A DNA stretch of 64,000 bases from Auanema rhodensis (lineage: Eukaryota; Nematoda; Chromadorea; Rhabditida; Rhabditidae). Positions 11,704 to 22,644 of this stretch are shown here, piece after piece. The DNA lies in the NCBI GenBank assembly GCA_964057225.1, contig OZ059898.1, positions 10,106,001 to 10,170,000 of the forward strand, in the 5' to 3' direction. The position numbers were made by a program, and so were the translations under genes. Numbering within the stretch: position 1 is the first letter of the stretch; each line of letters starts with the position of its first letter. Below the pieces are notes generated by a model. That model worked only from the letters and a program-made list of their open reading frames with translations, did no database searches and had not been told where the DNA came from.

Positions 11704-12729
11704 TTCGAAAATGTTAGATTGTTTCCGAAAAATTATGAAAAATCAAGTTCTACTGATTTGAAGAGAATTGTAAGTTTTAGAAAATAATTAAAAATAAGTT
11801 CTCTCTACTATTAACTGATTGTCGGCTAAAATAAGGTAACAGTTTTTATTGAAAGTTTCCATGATTAGGATTAAACAAAAAAAAGAATTAAAAAGAAACA
11901 CTTCTTGTTTACTTACTTGATTATACTACTTGAAATTCGAAAAAAATTAAAAAACAATTGAGAAAGCGACATAAACAGTTGAACGATTTGAAGAGAATTG
12001 TAAGTTTAAGAAAAGAATTAAAGTTTAGCTTTGTCTACTATTAACTGATTATCGGCTGAAATATGGTGACAGTTTTTTATTAAAAGTTTCCATGATTAAG
12101 ATTAAACAAAGAAGAAAAAATCAAAGAGAGACACTTCTTGTTTACTTATTTGATTATAATACTTGAAATTCCAAAAACAGTAGAATAAAATAGAGAAAGC
12201 GACGAAAAAAGTTGAACGATTTGAAGAGAATTGTAAGTTTTAGAAAAGAATTAAAGTTCAGCTATCTCTACTATTAACTGAATGTCGGCTGAAATATGAT
12301 AACAGTTTTTATTAAAAGTTTCCATGATTAAGATTAAACAAAGAAAAAAAATCAAAGAGAAACACTTCTTGTTTACTTATTTGATTATAATACTTGAAAT
12401 TCCAAAAACAGTAGGATAAAATAGAGAAAGCGACGAAAAAAGTTGAACGATTATAAGAGAATTGTAAGTTTTAGAAAAGAATTAAAGTTCAGCTCTCTCT
12501 ACTATTAACTGAATGTCGGCTGAAATAAGGTAACAGTTTTTATTAAAAGTTTCCATGATTTAGATTAAACAAAGAAAAAAAATCAAAGAGAAACACTTCT
12601 TGTTTACTAATTTGATTATAACACTTGAAAATCCAACAAAAGTAAAATAAAACTGTGAAAGCGGGTAAAACTGTTGAACTAAAACAGTCTTTATAAAATA
12701 TAAATGATATATTTTTATAAAAGTGAAGT

Positions 12730-12800
12730 TGCATCGGCCGGGAATCGAACCCGGGTCGCCCGCGTGGCAGGCGAGCATTCTACCACTGAACCACCGATGC
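12730..12800 (-). tRNA. tRNA-Gly(GCC), copy 12
   Basis: Consensus sequence, 1097 bp after copy 11. Confidence 0.97.
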
Positions 12801-13597
12801 TTCGAAAATGTTAGATTGTTTCCGAAAAATTATGAAAAGTCAAGTTCTACTGATTTGAAGAGAATTGTAAGTTTTAGAAAATAATTAAAAATTAGTTCTC
12901 TCTACTATTAACTGATTGTCGGCTAAAATATGGTAACAGTTTTTATGAAAAGTTTCCATGATTAGGATTAAACAAAGAAAAAAGAATCAAAGAGAAACAC
13001 TTCTTGTTTACTTATTTGATTATAATACTTGAAATTCCGAAAACAGTAGAATAAAATGAAGAAAGCGACAAAAACAGTTGAACGATTTGAAGAGAATTGT
13101 AAGTTTAAGAAAAGATTTAAAGTTTAGCTTTGTCTACTATTAACTGATTATCGGCTGAAATATGGTGACAGTTTTTTATTAAAAGTTTCCATGATTAAGA
13201 TTAAACAAAGAAAAAAAAATCAAAGAGAAACACTTCTTGTTTACTTACTTGATTATAATACTTGAAATTCCAACAAAAGTAAAGTAAAACTGTTAAAGCG
13301 AGTAAAACTGTTGAACGATTTGAAGACAATTGTAAGTTAAAGAAAAAAATCAAAGTTTAGCTCTCTCTACTATTTAATGATTGTCGGCTAAAATATGGTA
13401 ACAGTTTTTATTAAAAGTTTCCATGATTAAGATTGAACAAAGAAAAAAAATCAAAGAGAAACACTTCTTGTTTACTAATTTGATTATAACACTTGAAAAT
13501 CCAACAAAAGTAAAATAAAACTGTAAAAGCGAGTAAAACTGTTGAAATAAAACAGTTTTTATTAAATATAAATGATATTTTTTTATAAAAATGAAGT

Positions 13598-13668
13598 TGC
13601 ATCGGCCGGGAATCGAACCCGGGTCGCCCGCGTGGCAGGCGAGCATTGTACCACTGAACCACCGATGC
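13598..13668 (-). tRNA. tRNA-Gly(GCC), D-stem variant, copy 13
   Basis: Carries the same G21-to-C change and T5 3' flank as copy 8. Element E2 starts 62 bp upstream of its 5' end (13668 to 13731). Confidence 0.88.
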
Positions 13669-13730
13669 TTCGAAAATGTTAGATTGTTTCCGAAAAATTA
13701 TGAAAAGTCAAGTTCTACTGATTTGAAGAG

Positions 13731-14143
13731 CGTTCCATGGTGGTTCCCCAGGGTTCCGGCTGGGTAACCACATGGAATTACTTTCTTTTCTTCCAAATAT
13801 AAATGATAAAGAGTATAGAGAGAAAGGTTTATTCATGATAAAGTATACAAATTACAATAATAAAAGTTACATAATGATTCCTAGTCGCAGCCCAAAGGAC
13901 TCGTAAGGAAACCTTATATAGTTTTCCTTACGAGCATAAAAAGTGGTTATATCAGGTCTGCGGAACTTGGTTCCGCTTGAATTGGGCTTTCTTTAATTAA
14001 ACTTAATATGAAAAAGTGTTCGTTCATTATTGCATTGAATTCCTGTTTCTCAAATGTAGCGTCAGCTATTTGTTTTTATAATGTTCCGTTTTATAAGCGA
14101 TTGACGTTGTCAATCGCTCTACTTATAGGACACGTATGGAACA
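13731..14143 (-). repeat. E2 3' LTR (413 bp)
   Basis: Plus strand starts CGTTCCATGG and ends CGTATGGAACA. It includes an imperfect inverted pair around TTTCCTTACGAG. The ATG frame at 14008-14220 starts inside this LTR on the opposite strand and is not a credible gene. Confidence 0.9.
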
Positions 14144-14346
14144 TGCCTAATATCGAAAAAGTAGCTGACCTCAGCTACATCGAGAAAGTGAAATTCCATG
14201 CAAATGTGAAAGTTGTATGAAATGTTTCAAAAAATAAAAGAATACTGATAATACAGAACAATTTTATGAGAAAAAATAAAAGGAAAACAATGTAATTACA
14301 AAATAATATATCATATATCATACTGGGAATCTTTCAAAAGTTCTTT
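14144..14346 (-). other. E2 3' untranslated region
   Basis: AT-rich stretch between the last E2 ORF and the 3' LTR. No gene and no clear polypurine tract seen. Confidence 0.5.
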
Positions 14347-14949
14347 TTAGTCTTCTTCATAATACTGGTATATCTCTGGTAATGGTGATGATCCTAGGTC
14401 GTGGAGAAGATCCATAGTCTTGTTGCATAAATCCGTTTTTCTTTCCATTTCTTCCTTGGTGGTTGCTGGTGATGCCAGAAATATTTGTAGAGCATTTATA
14501 ATGCTTTTTCTTGCCTCTGTGGATGGCAGTTCGCTGCAATGTTGCAGGCTCCATTCTTGATAGGCCGAATGGGTCTCGGCAATAATCCAGTTTGGTGTCT
14601 GCTGTACTGGTGAATCGCAACTAGGTGAATAACCTAGTTGGTCCCTTAGTTCAGCAATGGCATCTCGGATGACTCCTGCTATGTTGGTCCATGGTCCTAT
14701 GCAGTGGTCAACCTCCGACAGTTGATCTTTGTCGTATTGGTAACATAGGATTTTGAGCGTTTCAGTACTGGTGTTCGCTCTTGTTAGTCCTTGAACTAAC
14801 TCCTTCAGGATCTTCTCTTTTCTGGGGCGGTTGGCGATGATATTGGCGCCTAGCTGCTTCAATTCTCTTACTAATAGTTGAATTGAAAGCCATCTCTTTT
14901 TGGCCATCATGAGGGGAATTTCGACGGCTTCAGGAAGTTGGGTGGACAT
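14347..14949 (-). CDS. E2 ORF, 200-aa protein of unknown function
   Basis: The largest and best-supported ORF of E2. It starts at a true ATG (14949) in an AACAATGTCC context and ends in TAG. The product is soluble-looking and probably mostly helical, with Leu/Lys-rich amphipathic stretches near residues 15-60 and 150-190 and a short acidic C-terminus (YYEED). It has no signal peptide, zinc knuckle or membrane segment, and I see no protease or RT motif. It might be a divergent Gag-like structural protein or a passenger gene; neither can be shown from the sequence. It lies last before the 3' LTR in element orientation. Confidence 0.6.
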   Translation of the reverse strand: MSTQLPEAVEIPLMMAKKRWLSIQLLVRELKQLGANIIANRPRKEKILKELVQGLTRANTSTETLKILCYQYDKDQLSEVDHCIGPWTNIAGVIRDAIAELRDQLGYSPSCDSPVQQTPNWIIAETHSAYQEWSLQHCSELPSTEARKSIINALQIFLASPATTKEEMERKTDLCNKTMDLLHDLGSSPLPEIYQYYEED

Positions 14950-15310
14950 TGTTTTCTTTGTTACTGTTTTCTGTCCTTTTATCCTTTTAAAACTAGGTCG
15001 GTCTGTTCCTTCCTTTTTGTCGCCTCCTTTTTGATCAGTTAGGTGAAAAAGTGATGAAGATTGGTAATTAAAACTTTGCAGTGATTTTTGAAAGATTCCA
15101 AGTATGATGTATAATTTTATTTTGAAATTTTTGTTATTAATACAATATTGTTATGAGAGTGAAAAAAATAAAAATGTACAATAATTTGTGTAGAATTTTA
15201 TGTATTACTTAAATGAGAAGAAAAAAAAAATATATGTTATTAAAATTATGAAAATTATGAAAATGGTATTATACTTTTTGTGATTTTTATATAGAAATTA
15301 TGGATTTTTA

Positions 15311-15700
15311 CTATTGTTCTAGCTTCTTACTTGTAGTCCCAATAACTGTTGACGGTCTTTTCTTATGGATGACTGGTACTGTTGGTGCCACGAAGTTTGG
15401 GTCCGGGATCTGACTCTTCAAAACTCTCTTCTTCGGCTCTGTTACTGGTTTGGTGCTGTGATACCTTATCGGCACATGATAAGGTTTTGCTGGCGTTGTA
15501 GGGGAATTATCTTCTAATCCCAATGCCAATTTAAGTGCTGAACTCCATTTCTTAATTGTGGGTGGCTCCTTCTTCCGTTCCTCATATAATTCTTTTCTTG
15601 CGTTTTCTTCTATTTTCTCTGATAGTTTGGTGAATTTCGAGGAAGAGGAGAAGAAAGAATAGCAGTATTTGGGTATGAAAATGATATTTGAGAATAATCT
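15311..15700 (-). CDS. E2 open frame without ATG (Lys/Pro-rich), probably a downstream exon or frameshift product
   Basis: Open for 129 codons from just after a TAA (15703-15701) to the stop at 15311. It contains no ATG, so it must be reached by splicing or frameshifting if used. The N-terminal half is a charged helix-like segment (KLSEKIEENARKELYEER), followed by a Pro/Thr/Lys-rich tail. It overlaps the end of the 15610-15981 frame in the -1 phase across a TTCTTTCTTCTCC stretch (around 15643-15660), where a -1 shift could join them. That is inference; no slippery heptamer is clear. Confidence 0.35.
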   Translation of the reverse strand, partial: RLFSNIIFIPKYCYSFFSSSSKFTKLSEKIEENARKELYEERKKEPPTIKKWSSALKLALGLEDNSPTTPAKPYHVPIRYHSTKPVTEPKKRVLKSQIPDPNFVAPTVPVIHKKRPSTVIGTTSKKLEQ

Positions 15701-15981
15701 TTACAAGGGGAAGTATTTGTGCTAACATAGCTAGAGCTTTTGATAACGTTAGAATTGCGTTTAGGAGTTTGTTTGTTAACAGACGTTTTAATTTTTCTAA
15801 GAGTAATAGCGTGGCGAGAAGTTTTGATAGCTGTTGTGCCTATTTTTTTCGCGGGGGTACCCGGTATAGCGGGTGGTTTTTTTTGCAGCAGTAGGTCGGC
15901 GCTTCGTGTCCGGCTCATAAACATTTGGAGGTCCTCTCTTTCTTTGATTCTGCTCGAGTACTGGCTCGACGTGCGTATCAT
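15610..15981 (-). CDS. E2 ORF, basic Ser/Thr-rich 123-aa protein
   Basis: Starts at ATG 15981. The product is strongly basic, with an SRTRSA segment near residue 23, recalling the TRSR repeat at the N-terminus of the E1 and E3 Gag, followed by KKPPAIPGTPAKK and further Lys/Arg/Ser/Thr-rich sequence. This could be the N-terminal part of a Gag-like protein that continues in the 15311-15700 frame. It overlaps the 15797-16048 ORF in another phase, so at least one of the two is likely spurious. Confidence 0.4.
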   Translation of the reverse strand: MIRTSSQYSSRIKEREDLQMFMSRTRSADLLLQKKPPAIPGTPAKKIGTTAIKTSRHAITLRKIKTSVNKQTPKRNSNVIKSSSYVSTNTSPCKDYSQISFSYPNTAILSSPLPRNSPNYQRK

Positions 15982-16048
15982 TACGGGGGGCTGCGCTCTG
16001 TGGATTTGTTTTATCCTGCGGAGGATTTTTACTCTTCGAGTCCGTCAT
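15797..16048 (-). CDS. E2 ORF, Pro/Arg/Asn-rich 83-aa protein (alternative frame)
   Basis: ATG at 16048 in a CAAGATGAC context. Low-complexity, charged product with no motif I recognise. It is the first ATG frame downstream of the leader. It could be a short N-terminal exon joined to the overlapping 123-codon frame, or a chance frame. Confidence 0.3.
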   Translation of the reverse strand: MTDSKSKNPPQDKTNPQSAAPRNDTHVEPVLEQNQRKRGPPNVYEPDTKRRPTAAKKTTRYTGYPREKNRHNSYQNFSPRYYS

Positions 16049-17449
16049 CTTGTTGGTTTTCCTGGAAAGGAAATTATTATACCAACGATGCGAATCTTAT
16101 AAAAATATATATACAACGTGAGAGGCAATATGGGGTTGTATGCGTGACGCTTGCTAGGGGGCCAGCCTGCAGCGAATCTTCTAACGGAGAATTGCTCAAT
16201 CGGGTACATACACGGGCCTGTGACCGGTGCGCCCTTTCTAGGATCAAGTTCCCATCTCTCGAATAGGCGTGAAATATACGACGGTGATCTAAGCAGTATT
16301 CCCTTTCAGTCTTTCGACAAGATTAGGTGCTCAGGCCTCGAACATTCACTTTCCCAGACTTCTCTTGCCTATGAAAAATTACAGAAATCGCTCCCTTAAC
16401 GAAATTCTGCTCCCCTGATTTTTCATGGTGAGACCACTCTAACACTTTCATTCTCGACTAATTCTGTCGTAATTTTCAAATTTGCAAAAATAGGACCAAA
16501 AAGGGATCTTCAAAATCAGGAATGCGTACGTCTTATATCAAAAATAGTGGTTGCCTCCGCTCAGTTCTCGAGACAGTCTGGTATTGCTTCTCACGGGCTA
16601 CTTTTAGGATCAAAATGCAAAATTGTAAATCTTAGGTTCGGGATTCAGATAAAAAAATTTCAAAATTATTTGGCTGTTTTCTGGGTTATATTAGGAAGAA
16701 GAGAAAAAATAATAGTAATAAGAGAGGGAAAAAGATAAAATTTAAAAGAAGATAAAAGAAAAATAAAATAGGAATATAGTAGGAATATAGTAGGAATATA
16801 GTACTAGTATAGAATAGTTTTGTACATAAATATATATATATATATATATAAAGGAGTAATACATTTTAAAGGATAGAATAGAAATTAATGAATTTTAATA
16901 TATATAAAACAATGAATTTTGTGATGATTCATGAAAGAAATTAATTCATTTTTGATTCAAAAATTGTTTGAAACTTTATAACAAAAATTTATGAGAGATA
17001 GAATAGATTTTGATTAAAAAAAACAGAAAAAAAAAAGATTGACAGAAAAAAAAAAATATCGAAATACCTTTCTTTAAATGAATAAATATAAAAGAATTTC
17101 AAATTAATTTATGATAGTTATAAACAAAGTTTTTCCTCAAAAATGAATGAAAGATCTTAGAATATGGATAAAAATCGAAATGTTTCTTTTAAATGAATGA
17201 ATATAAAATTTCAAAATTAAGTTGTTTCAAAATATATCTTTTTAAATAAATGTATATAAGATTTCAGTATTAATTTATGAATCAAAATCAAAATAAAGTT
17301 CTTTGAATGAATGAAATAAAGAAGAGAAAGATTTCAAATTAAATTCATATAGCATAATCGAAATATAATTCTTTAATTAGATGTATGAAAGACAACAAAA
17401 TTAAATTTATGTAGCGAAATATGGTTCTTAGAGATTCGTCGGTTATAGA
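16049..17449 (-). other. E2 leader, no gene recognised
   Basis: About 1.4 kb between the PBS and the first ORF. The part at about 16100-16420 is less AT-rich than its surroundings and carries only phase-switching frames. The remainder is very AT-rich, with ATAGTAGGAAT repeats near 16770-16803 and a TA dinucleotide run at about 16830-16851. Confidence 0.5.
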
Positions 17450-17470
17450 CGAATCTCGGCGGAACCTCCA
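17450..17470 (-). promoter_or_regulatory. E2 primer binding site (tRNA-Gln-like, extended)
   Basis: Abuts the right LTR. The plus strand reads CGAATCTCGG, C, GGAACCTCCA. From memory of animal tRNA-Gln 3' ends (TTCGAATCTCGG then TGGAACCU-CCA) the match runs about 20 of 21 positions through acceptor stem, T-stem and part of the T-loop, with one mismatch. This is the best evidence that the family is primed by tRNA-Gln. Confidence 0.75.
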
Positions 17471-17883
17471 CGTTCCATGGTGGTTCCCCAGGGTTCCGGC
17501 TGGGTAACCACATGGAATTACTTTCTTTTCTTCCAAATATAAATGATAAAGAGTATAGAGAGAAAAGTTTATTCATGATAAAGTATACAAATTACAATAA
17601 TGAAAGTTACATAATGATTCCTAGTCGCAGCCCAAAGGACTCGTAAGGAAACCTTATATAGTTTTCCTTACGAGCATAAAAAGTGGTTATATCAGGTCTG
17701 CGGAACTTGGTTCCGCTTGAATTGGGCTTTCTTTAATTAAACTTAATATGAAAAAGTGTTCGTTCATTATTGCATTGAATTCCTGTTTCTCAAATGTAGC
17801 GTCAGCTATTTGTTTTTATAATGTTCCGTTTTATAAGCGATTGACGTTGTCAATCGCTCTACTTATAGGACACGTATGGAACA
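17471..17883 (-). repeat. E2 5' LTR (413 bp)
   Basis: Direct repeat of 13731-14143 with two substitutions. It is followed by the TSD AGAG and then satellite. Confidence 0.9.
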
Positions 17884-18620
17884 AGAGAATTGTAAGTTTT
17901 AGAAAAGAATTAAAGTTCAGCTATCTCTACTATTAACTGATTATCGGCTAAAATAAGGTAACAGTTTTTATTGAAAGTTTCCATGATTAAGATTAAACAA
18001 AGAAAAAAAATCAAAGAGAAACACTTCTTGTTTACTTATTTGATTATAATACTTGAAATTCCAAAAACAGTAGAATAAAATAGAGAAAGCGACGAAAAAA
18101 GTTGAACGATTTGAAGAGAATTGTAAGTTTTAGAAAAGAATTAAAGTTCAGCTATCTCTACTATTAACTGATTATCGGCTAAAATAAGGTAACAGTTTTT
18201 ATTGAAAGTTTCCATGATTAAGATTAAACAAAGAAAAAAAAATCAAAGAGAAACACTTCTTGTTTACTAATTTGATTATAACACTTGAAATTCCAACAAA
18301 AGTAAAGTAAAACTGTTAAAGCGAGTAAAACTGTTGAACAATTTGAAGACAATTGTAAGTTGAAAAAAAAAATTAAAGTTTAGCTCTCTCTACTATTAAC
18401 TGAATGTCGGCTAAAATATGATAACAGTTTTTATTAAAAGTTTTCATGATTAAGATTAAACAAAGAAAAAAAATCAAAGAGAAACACTTCTTGTTTACTA
18501 ATTTGATTATAACACTTGAAATTCCAACAAAAGTAAAATAAAACTATGAAAGCGGGTAAAACTGTTGAACTAAAACAGTCTTTATAAAATATAAATGATA
18601 TTTTTTTATAAAAGTGAAGT

Positions 18621-18691
18621 TGCATCGGCCGGGAATCGAACCCGGGTCGCCCGCGTGGCAGGCGAGCATTCTACCACTGAACCACCGATGC
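18621..18691 (-). tRNA. tRNA-Gly(GCC), copy 14
   Basis: Consensus sequence. Distance to copy 13 is 5023 bp. After subtracting E2 and its TSD it is 866 bp, i.e. 403 + 2 x 231. Confidence 0.97.
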
Positions 18692-19715
18692 TTCGAAAAT
18701 GTTAGAATGTTTCCGAAAAATTATGAAAAGTCAAGTTCTACTGATTTGAAGAGAATTGTAAGTTTTAGAAAAGAATTAAAGTTCAGCTATCTCTACTATT
18801 AACTGATTATCGGCTAAAATAAGGTAACAGTTTTTATTGAAAGTTTCCATGATTAAGATTAAACAAAGAAAAAAAATCAAAGAGAAACACTTCTTGTTTA
18901 CTTATTTGATTATAATACTTGAAATTCCAAAAACAGTAGAATAAAATAGAGAAAGCGACGAAAAAAGTTGAACGATTTGAAGAGAATTGTAAGTTTTAGA
19001 AAAGAATTAAAGTTCAGCTATCTCTACTATTAACTGATTATCGGCTAAAATAAGGTAACAGTTTTTATTGAAAGTTTCCATGATTAAAATTAAACAAAGA
19101 AAAAAATCAAAGAGAAACACTTCTTGTTTACTTACTTGATTATAATACTTGAAATTCCAAAAACAGTAAAATAAAATTGAAAAAGCGACAAAAACAGTTG
19201 AACGATTTTAAGACAATTGTAAGTTGAAGAATAAAATTAAAGTTTAGCTCTCTCTACTATTAACTGAATGTTGGTTAAAATATGGTAACAGTTTTTATTA
19301 AAAGTTTCCATGATTAAGATTAAACAAAGAAAAAAAAATCAAAGAGAAACACTTCTTGTTTACTAATTTGATTATAACACTTGAAATTCCAACAAAAGTA
19401 AAGTAAAACTGTTAAAGCGAGTAAAACTGTTGAACAATTTGAAGACAATTGTAAGTTGAAAAAAAAATTAAAGTTTAGCTCTCTCTACTATTAACTGAAT
19501 GTCGGCTAAAATATGATAACAGTTTTTATTAAAAGTTTTCATGATTAAGATTAAACAAAAAAAAAAAATCAAAGAGAAACACTTCTTGTTTACTAATTTG
19601 ATTATAACACTTGAAATTCCAACAAAAGTAAAATAAAACTATGAAAGCGGGTAAAACTGTTGAACTAAAACAGTCTTTATAAAATATAAATGATATATTT
19701 TTATAAAAGTGAAGT

Positions 19716-19786
19716 TGCATCGGCCGGGAATCGAACCCGGGTCGCCCGCGTGGCAGGCGAGCATTCTACCACTGAACGACCGATGC
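19716..19786 (-). tRNA. tRNA-Gly(GCC), nt-9 variant, copy 15
   Basis: Nt 9 is C instead of G. The change falls within the A box, at a position used in tertiary contacts, so transcription or folding may be weakened. 1095 bp after copy 14. Confidence 0.88.
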
Positions 19787-20811
19787 TTCGAAAATGTTAG
19801 ATTGTTTCCGAAAAATTATGAAAAGTCAAGTTCTACTGATTTGAAGAGAATTGTAAGTTTTAGAAAAGAATTAAAGTTCAGCTATCTCTACTATTAACTG
19901 ATTATCGGCAAAAATAAGGTAACAGTTTTTATTGAAAGTTTCCATGATTAAGATTAAACAAAGAAAAAAAATCAAAGAGAAACACTTCTTGTTTACTTAT
20001 TTGATTATAATACTTGAAATTCCAAAAACAGTAGAATAAAATAGAGAAAGCGACGAAAAAAGTTGAACGATTTGAAGAGAATTGTAAGTTTTAGAAAAGA
20101 ATTAAAGTTCAGCTATCTCTACTATTAACTGATTATCGGCTAAAATAAGGTAACAGTTTTTATTGAAAGTTTCCATGATTAAAATTAAACAAAGAAAAAA
20201 ATCAAAGAGAAACACTTCTTGTTTACTTACTTGATTATAATACTTGAAATTCCAAAAACAGTAAAATAAAATTGAAAAAGCGACAAAAACAGTTGAACGA
20301 TTTGAAGACAATTGTAAGTTGAAGAATAAAATTAAAGTTTAGCTCTCTCTACTATTAACTGAATGTTGGTTAAAATATGGTAACAGTTTTTATTAAAAGT
20401 TTCCATGATTAAGATTAAACAAAGAAAAAAAAATCAAAGAGAAACACTTCTTGTTTACTAATTTGATTATAACACTTGAAATTCCAACAAAAGTAAAGTA
20501 AAACTGTTAAAGCGAGTAAAACTGTTGAACAATTTGAAGACAATTGTAAGTTGAAGAATAAAATTAAAGTTTAGCTCTCTCTACTATTAACTGAATGTCG
20601 GCTAAAATATGGTAACAGTTTTTATTAAAAGTTTCCATGATTAAAATTAAACAAAGAAAAAAAATCAAAGAGAAACACTTCTTGTTTACTAATTTGATTA
20701 TAACACTTGAAATTCCAACAAAAGTAAAATAAAACTGTGAAAGCGGGTAAAACTGTTGAACTAAAACAGTCTTTATAAAATATAAATGATATTTTTTTAT
20801 AAAAGTGAAGT

Positions 20812-20882
20812 TGCATCGGCCGGGAATCGAACCCGGGTCGCCCGCGTGGTAGGCGAGCATTCTACCACTGAACCACCGATGC
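20812..20882 (-). tRNA. tRNA-Gly with anticodon ACC, copy 16
   Basis: The only anticodon change in the array: G33 to A in the gene (tRNA position 34) turns GCC into ACC, which would read GGU, and GGC too if A34 is edited to inosine. All stems and both internal promoter boxes are otherwise consensus. The first bases upstream of the gene also differ (TTCAAAAA instead of TTCGAAAA). 1096 bp after copy 15. Confidence 0.85.
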
Positions 20883-21676
20883 TTCAAAAATGTTAGATTG
20901 TTTCCGAAAAATTATGAAAAGTCAAGTTCTACTGATTTGAAGAAAATTGTAAGTTTTAGAAAATAATTAAAAATAAGTTCTCTCTACTATTAACTGATTG
21001 TCGGCTAAAATATGGTAACAGTTATTATGAAAAGTTTCCATGATTAGGATTAAACAAAAAAAGAATTAAAAAGAAACACTTCTTGTTTACTTACTTGATT
21101 ATACTACTTGAAATTCGAAAAAAAGTAAAAAACAATTGAGAAAGCGACATGAACAGTTGAACGATTTGAAGAGAATTGTAAGTTTAAGAAAAGATTTAAA
21201 GTTTAGCTTTGTCTACTATTAACTGATTATCGGCTGAAATATGGTGACAGTTTTTTATTAAAAGTTTCCATGATTAAGATTAAACAAAGAAAAAAAAATC
21301 AAAGAGAAACACTTCTTGTTTACTTATTTGATTATAACACTTGAAATTCCAACAAAAGTAAAGTAAAACTGTTAAAGCGAGTAAAACTGTTGAACGATTT
21401 GAAGACAATTGTAAGTTGAAGAAAAAAATTAAAGTTTAGCTCTCTCTACTATTAACTGAATGTCGGCTGAAATAAGGTAACAGTTTTTATTAAAAGTTTC
21501 CATGATTTAGATTAAACAAAGAAAAAAAATCAAAGAGAAACACTTCTTGTTTACTAATTTGATTATAACACTTGAAAATCCAACAAAAGTAAAATAAAAC
21601 TGTGAAAGCGGGTAAAACTGTTGAACTAAAACAGTCTTTATAAAATATAAATGATATATTTTTATAAAAGTGAAGT

Positions 21677-21747
21677 TGCATCGGCCGGGAATCGAACCCG
21701 GGTCGCCCGCGTGGCAGGCGAGCATTCTACCACTGAACCACCGATGC
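21677..21747 (-). tRNA. tRNA-Gly(GCC), copy 17
   Basis: Consensus sequence, 865 bp after copy 16. It is the last tRNA before E3, which starts about 900 bp upstream of its 5' end. Confidence 0.97.
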
Positions 21748-22644
21748 TTCGAAAATTTTAGATTGTTTCCGAAAAATTATGAAAAGTCAAGTTCTACTGA
21801 TTTGAAGAGAATTGTAAGTTTTAGAAAATAATTAAAAATTAGTTCTCTCTACTATTAACTGATTGTCGGCTAAAATAAGGTAACAGTTTTTATTGAAAGT
21901 TTCCATGATTGAGATTAAACAAAGAAAAAAAATCAAAGAGAAACACTTCTTGTTTACTTATTTGATTATAATACTTGAAATTCCAAAAACAGTAGAATAA
22001 AATAGAGAAAGCGACGAAAAAAGTTGAACGATTTGAAGAGAATTGTAAGTTTTAGAAAAGAATTAAAGTTCAGCTATCTCTACTATTAACTGATTATCGG
22101 CTAAAATAAGGTAACAGTTTTTATTGAAAGTTTCCATGATTAAGATTAAACAAAGAAAAAAATCAAAGAGAAACACTTCTTGTTTACTTACTTGATTATA
22201 ATACTTGAAATTCCAAAAACAGTAAAATAAAATTGAAAAAGCGACAAAAACAGTTGAACGATTTGAAGACAATTGTAAGTTGAAGAATAAAATTAAAGTT
22301 TAGCTCTCTCTACTATTAACTGAATGTCGGCTAAAATATGGTAACAGTTTTTATTAAAAGTTTTCATGATTAAGATTAAACAAAGAAAAAAAATCAAAGA
22401 GAAACACTTCTTGTTTACTTATTTGATTATAATACTTGAAATTCCAAAAACAGTAGAATAAAATAGAGAAAGAGACGAAAAAAGTTGAACGATTTGAAGA
22501 GAATTGTGAGTTTTAGAAAAGAATTAAAGTTTAGCTTTGTCTACTATTAACTGATTATCGGCTGAAATATGGTGACAGTTTTTTTTTAAAAGTTTCCATG
22601 ATTAAGATTAATCAAAGAAAAAAAATCAAAGAGAAACACTTCTT

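Larger units (their letters stand above)
2933..13730. repeat. ~231-bp satellite with embedded tRNA-Gly genes, block 1
   Basis: Tandem monomers of about 230-232 bp. Landmarks repeated in each are GATTTGAAGAGAATTGTAAG, TCTACTATTAACTGA, GTTTCCATGATTA and CACTTCTTGTTTACT. Thirteen monomers are extended to ~403 bp by ~175 bp holding a tRNA-Gly gene, its 3' flank (CTTTATAAAATATAAATGAT) and its 5' flank (TTCGAAAATGTTAGATTG). Subtypes differ by small changes. The subtype with AAAATAATTAAAAA almost always lies just after a tRNA-bearing unit. No protein-coding gene is credible here: reported frames run through the tRNA in antisense. Confidence 0.95.
13731..17883 (-). mobile_element. E2: non-autonomous LTR retroelement, 4.15 kb
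   Basis: Two 413-bp direct repeats bound a 3.3-kb interior, with a 4-bp TSD AGAG (13727-13730 and 17884-17887). The tRNA-Gln-like PBS beside the right-hand repeat shows the element reads on the minus strand. The LTRs differ at two sites (13826/17566 and 13862/17602), so the insertion is young. The interior has several minus-strand ORFs of unknown function and no recognisable protease, RT, RNase H or integrase. It would depend on another element for mobility, plausibly one of the E1/E3/E4 type since it shares their PBS and GTTCC/GGAAC LTR ends. No G-rich polypurine tract is evident beside the 3' LTR. Confidence 0.88.
17884..22644. repeat. ~231-bp satellite with tRNA-Gly genes, block 2
   Basis: Continuation of block 1 beyond E2, with four tRNA-bearing units. 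Monomers here are mostly of the AAAAGAATTAAAGTTCAGC and GAAGAATAAAATTAAAG subtypes. Several consecutive monomers are near-identical (for example around 17884-18350, 18750-19200 and 19850-20300), showing recent local amplification. No gene other than the tRNAs is seen. Confidence 0.95.

Noticed and set aside
2933..13730. CRISPR-like array
   Set aside because: The repeat unit is ~231 bp with no unique spacers, no Cas genes, and eukaryotic tRNA and retroelement content.
14008..14220. 70-codon plus-strand ATG frame, repeated in part at 17748
   Set aside because: It starts within the E2 LTR on the antisense strand; the second copy differs only because the LTR end abuts different sequence.
15688..16399. 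Plus-strand ORFs of 68-120 codons in E2
   Set aside because: They lie antisense to E2 frames, overlap each other in different phases, mostly lack convincing starts, and show no recognisable domain.
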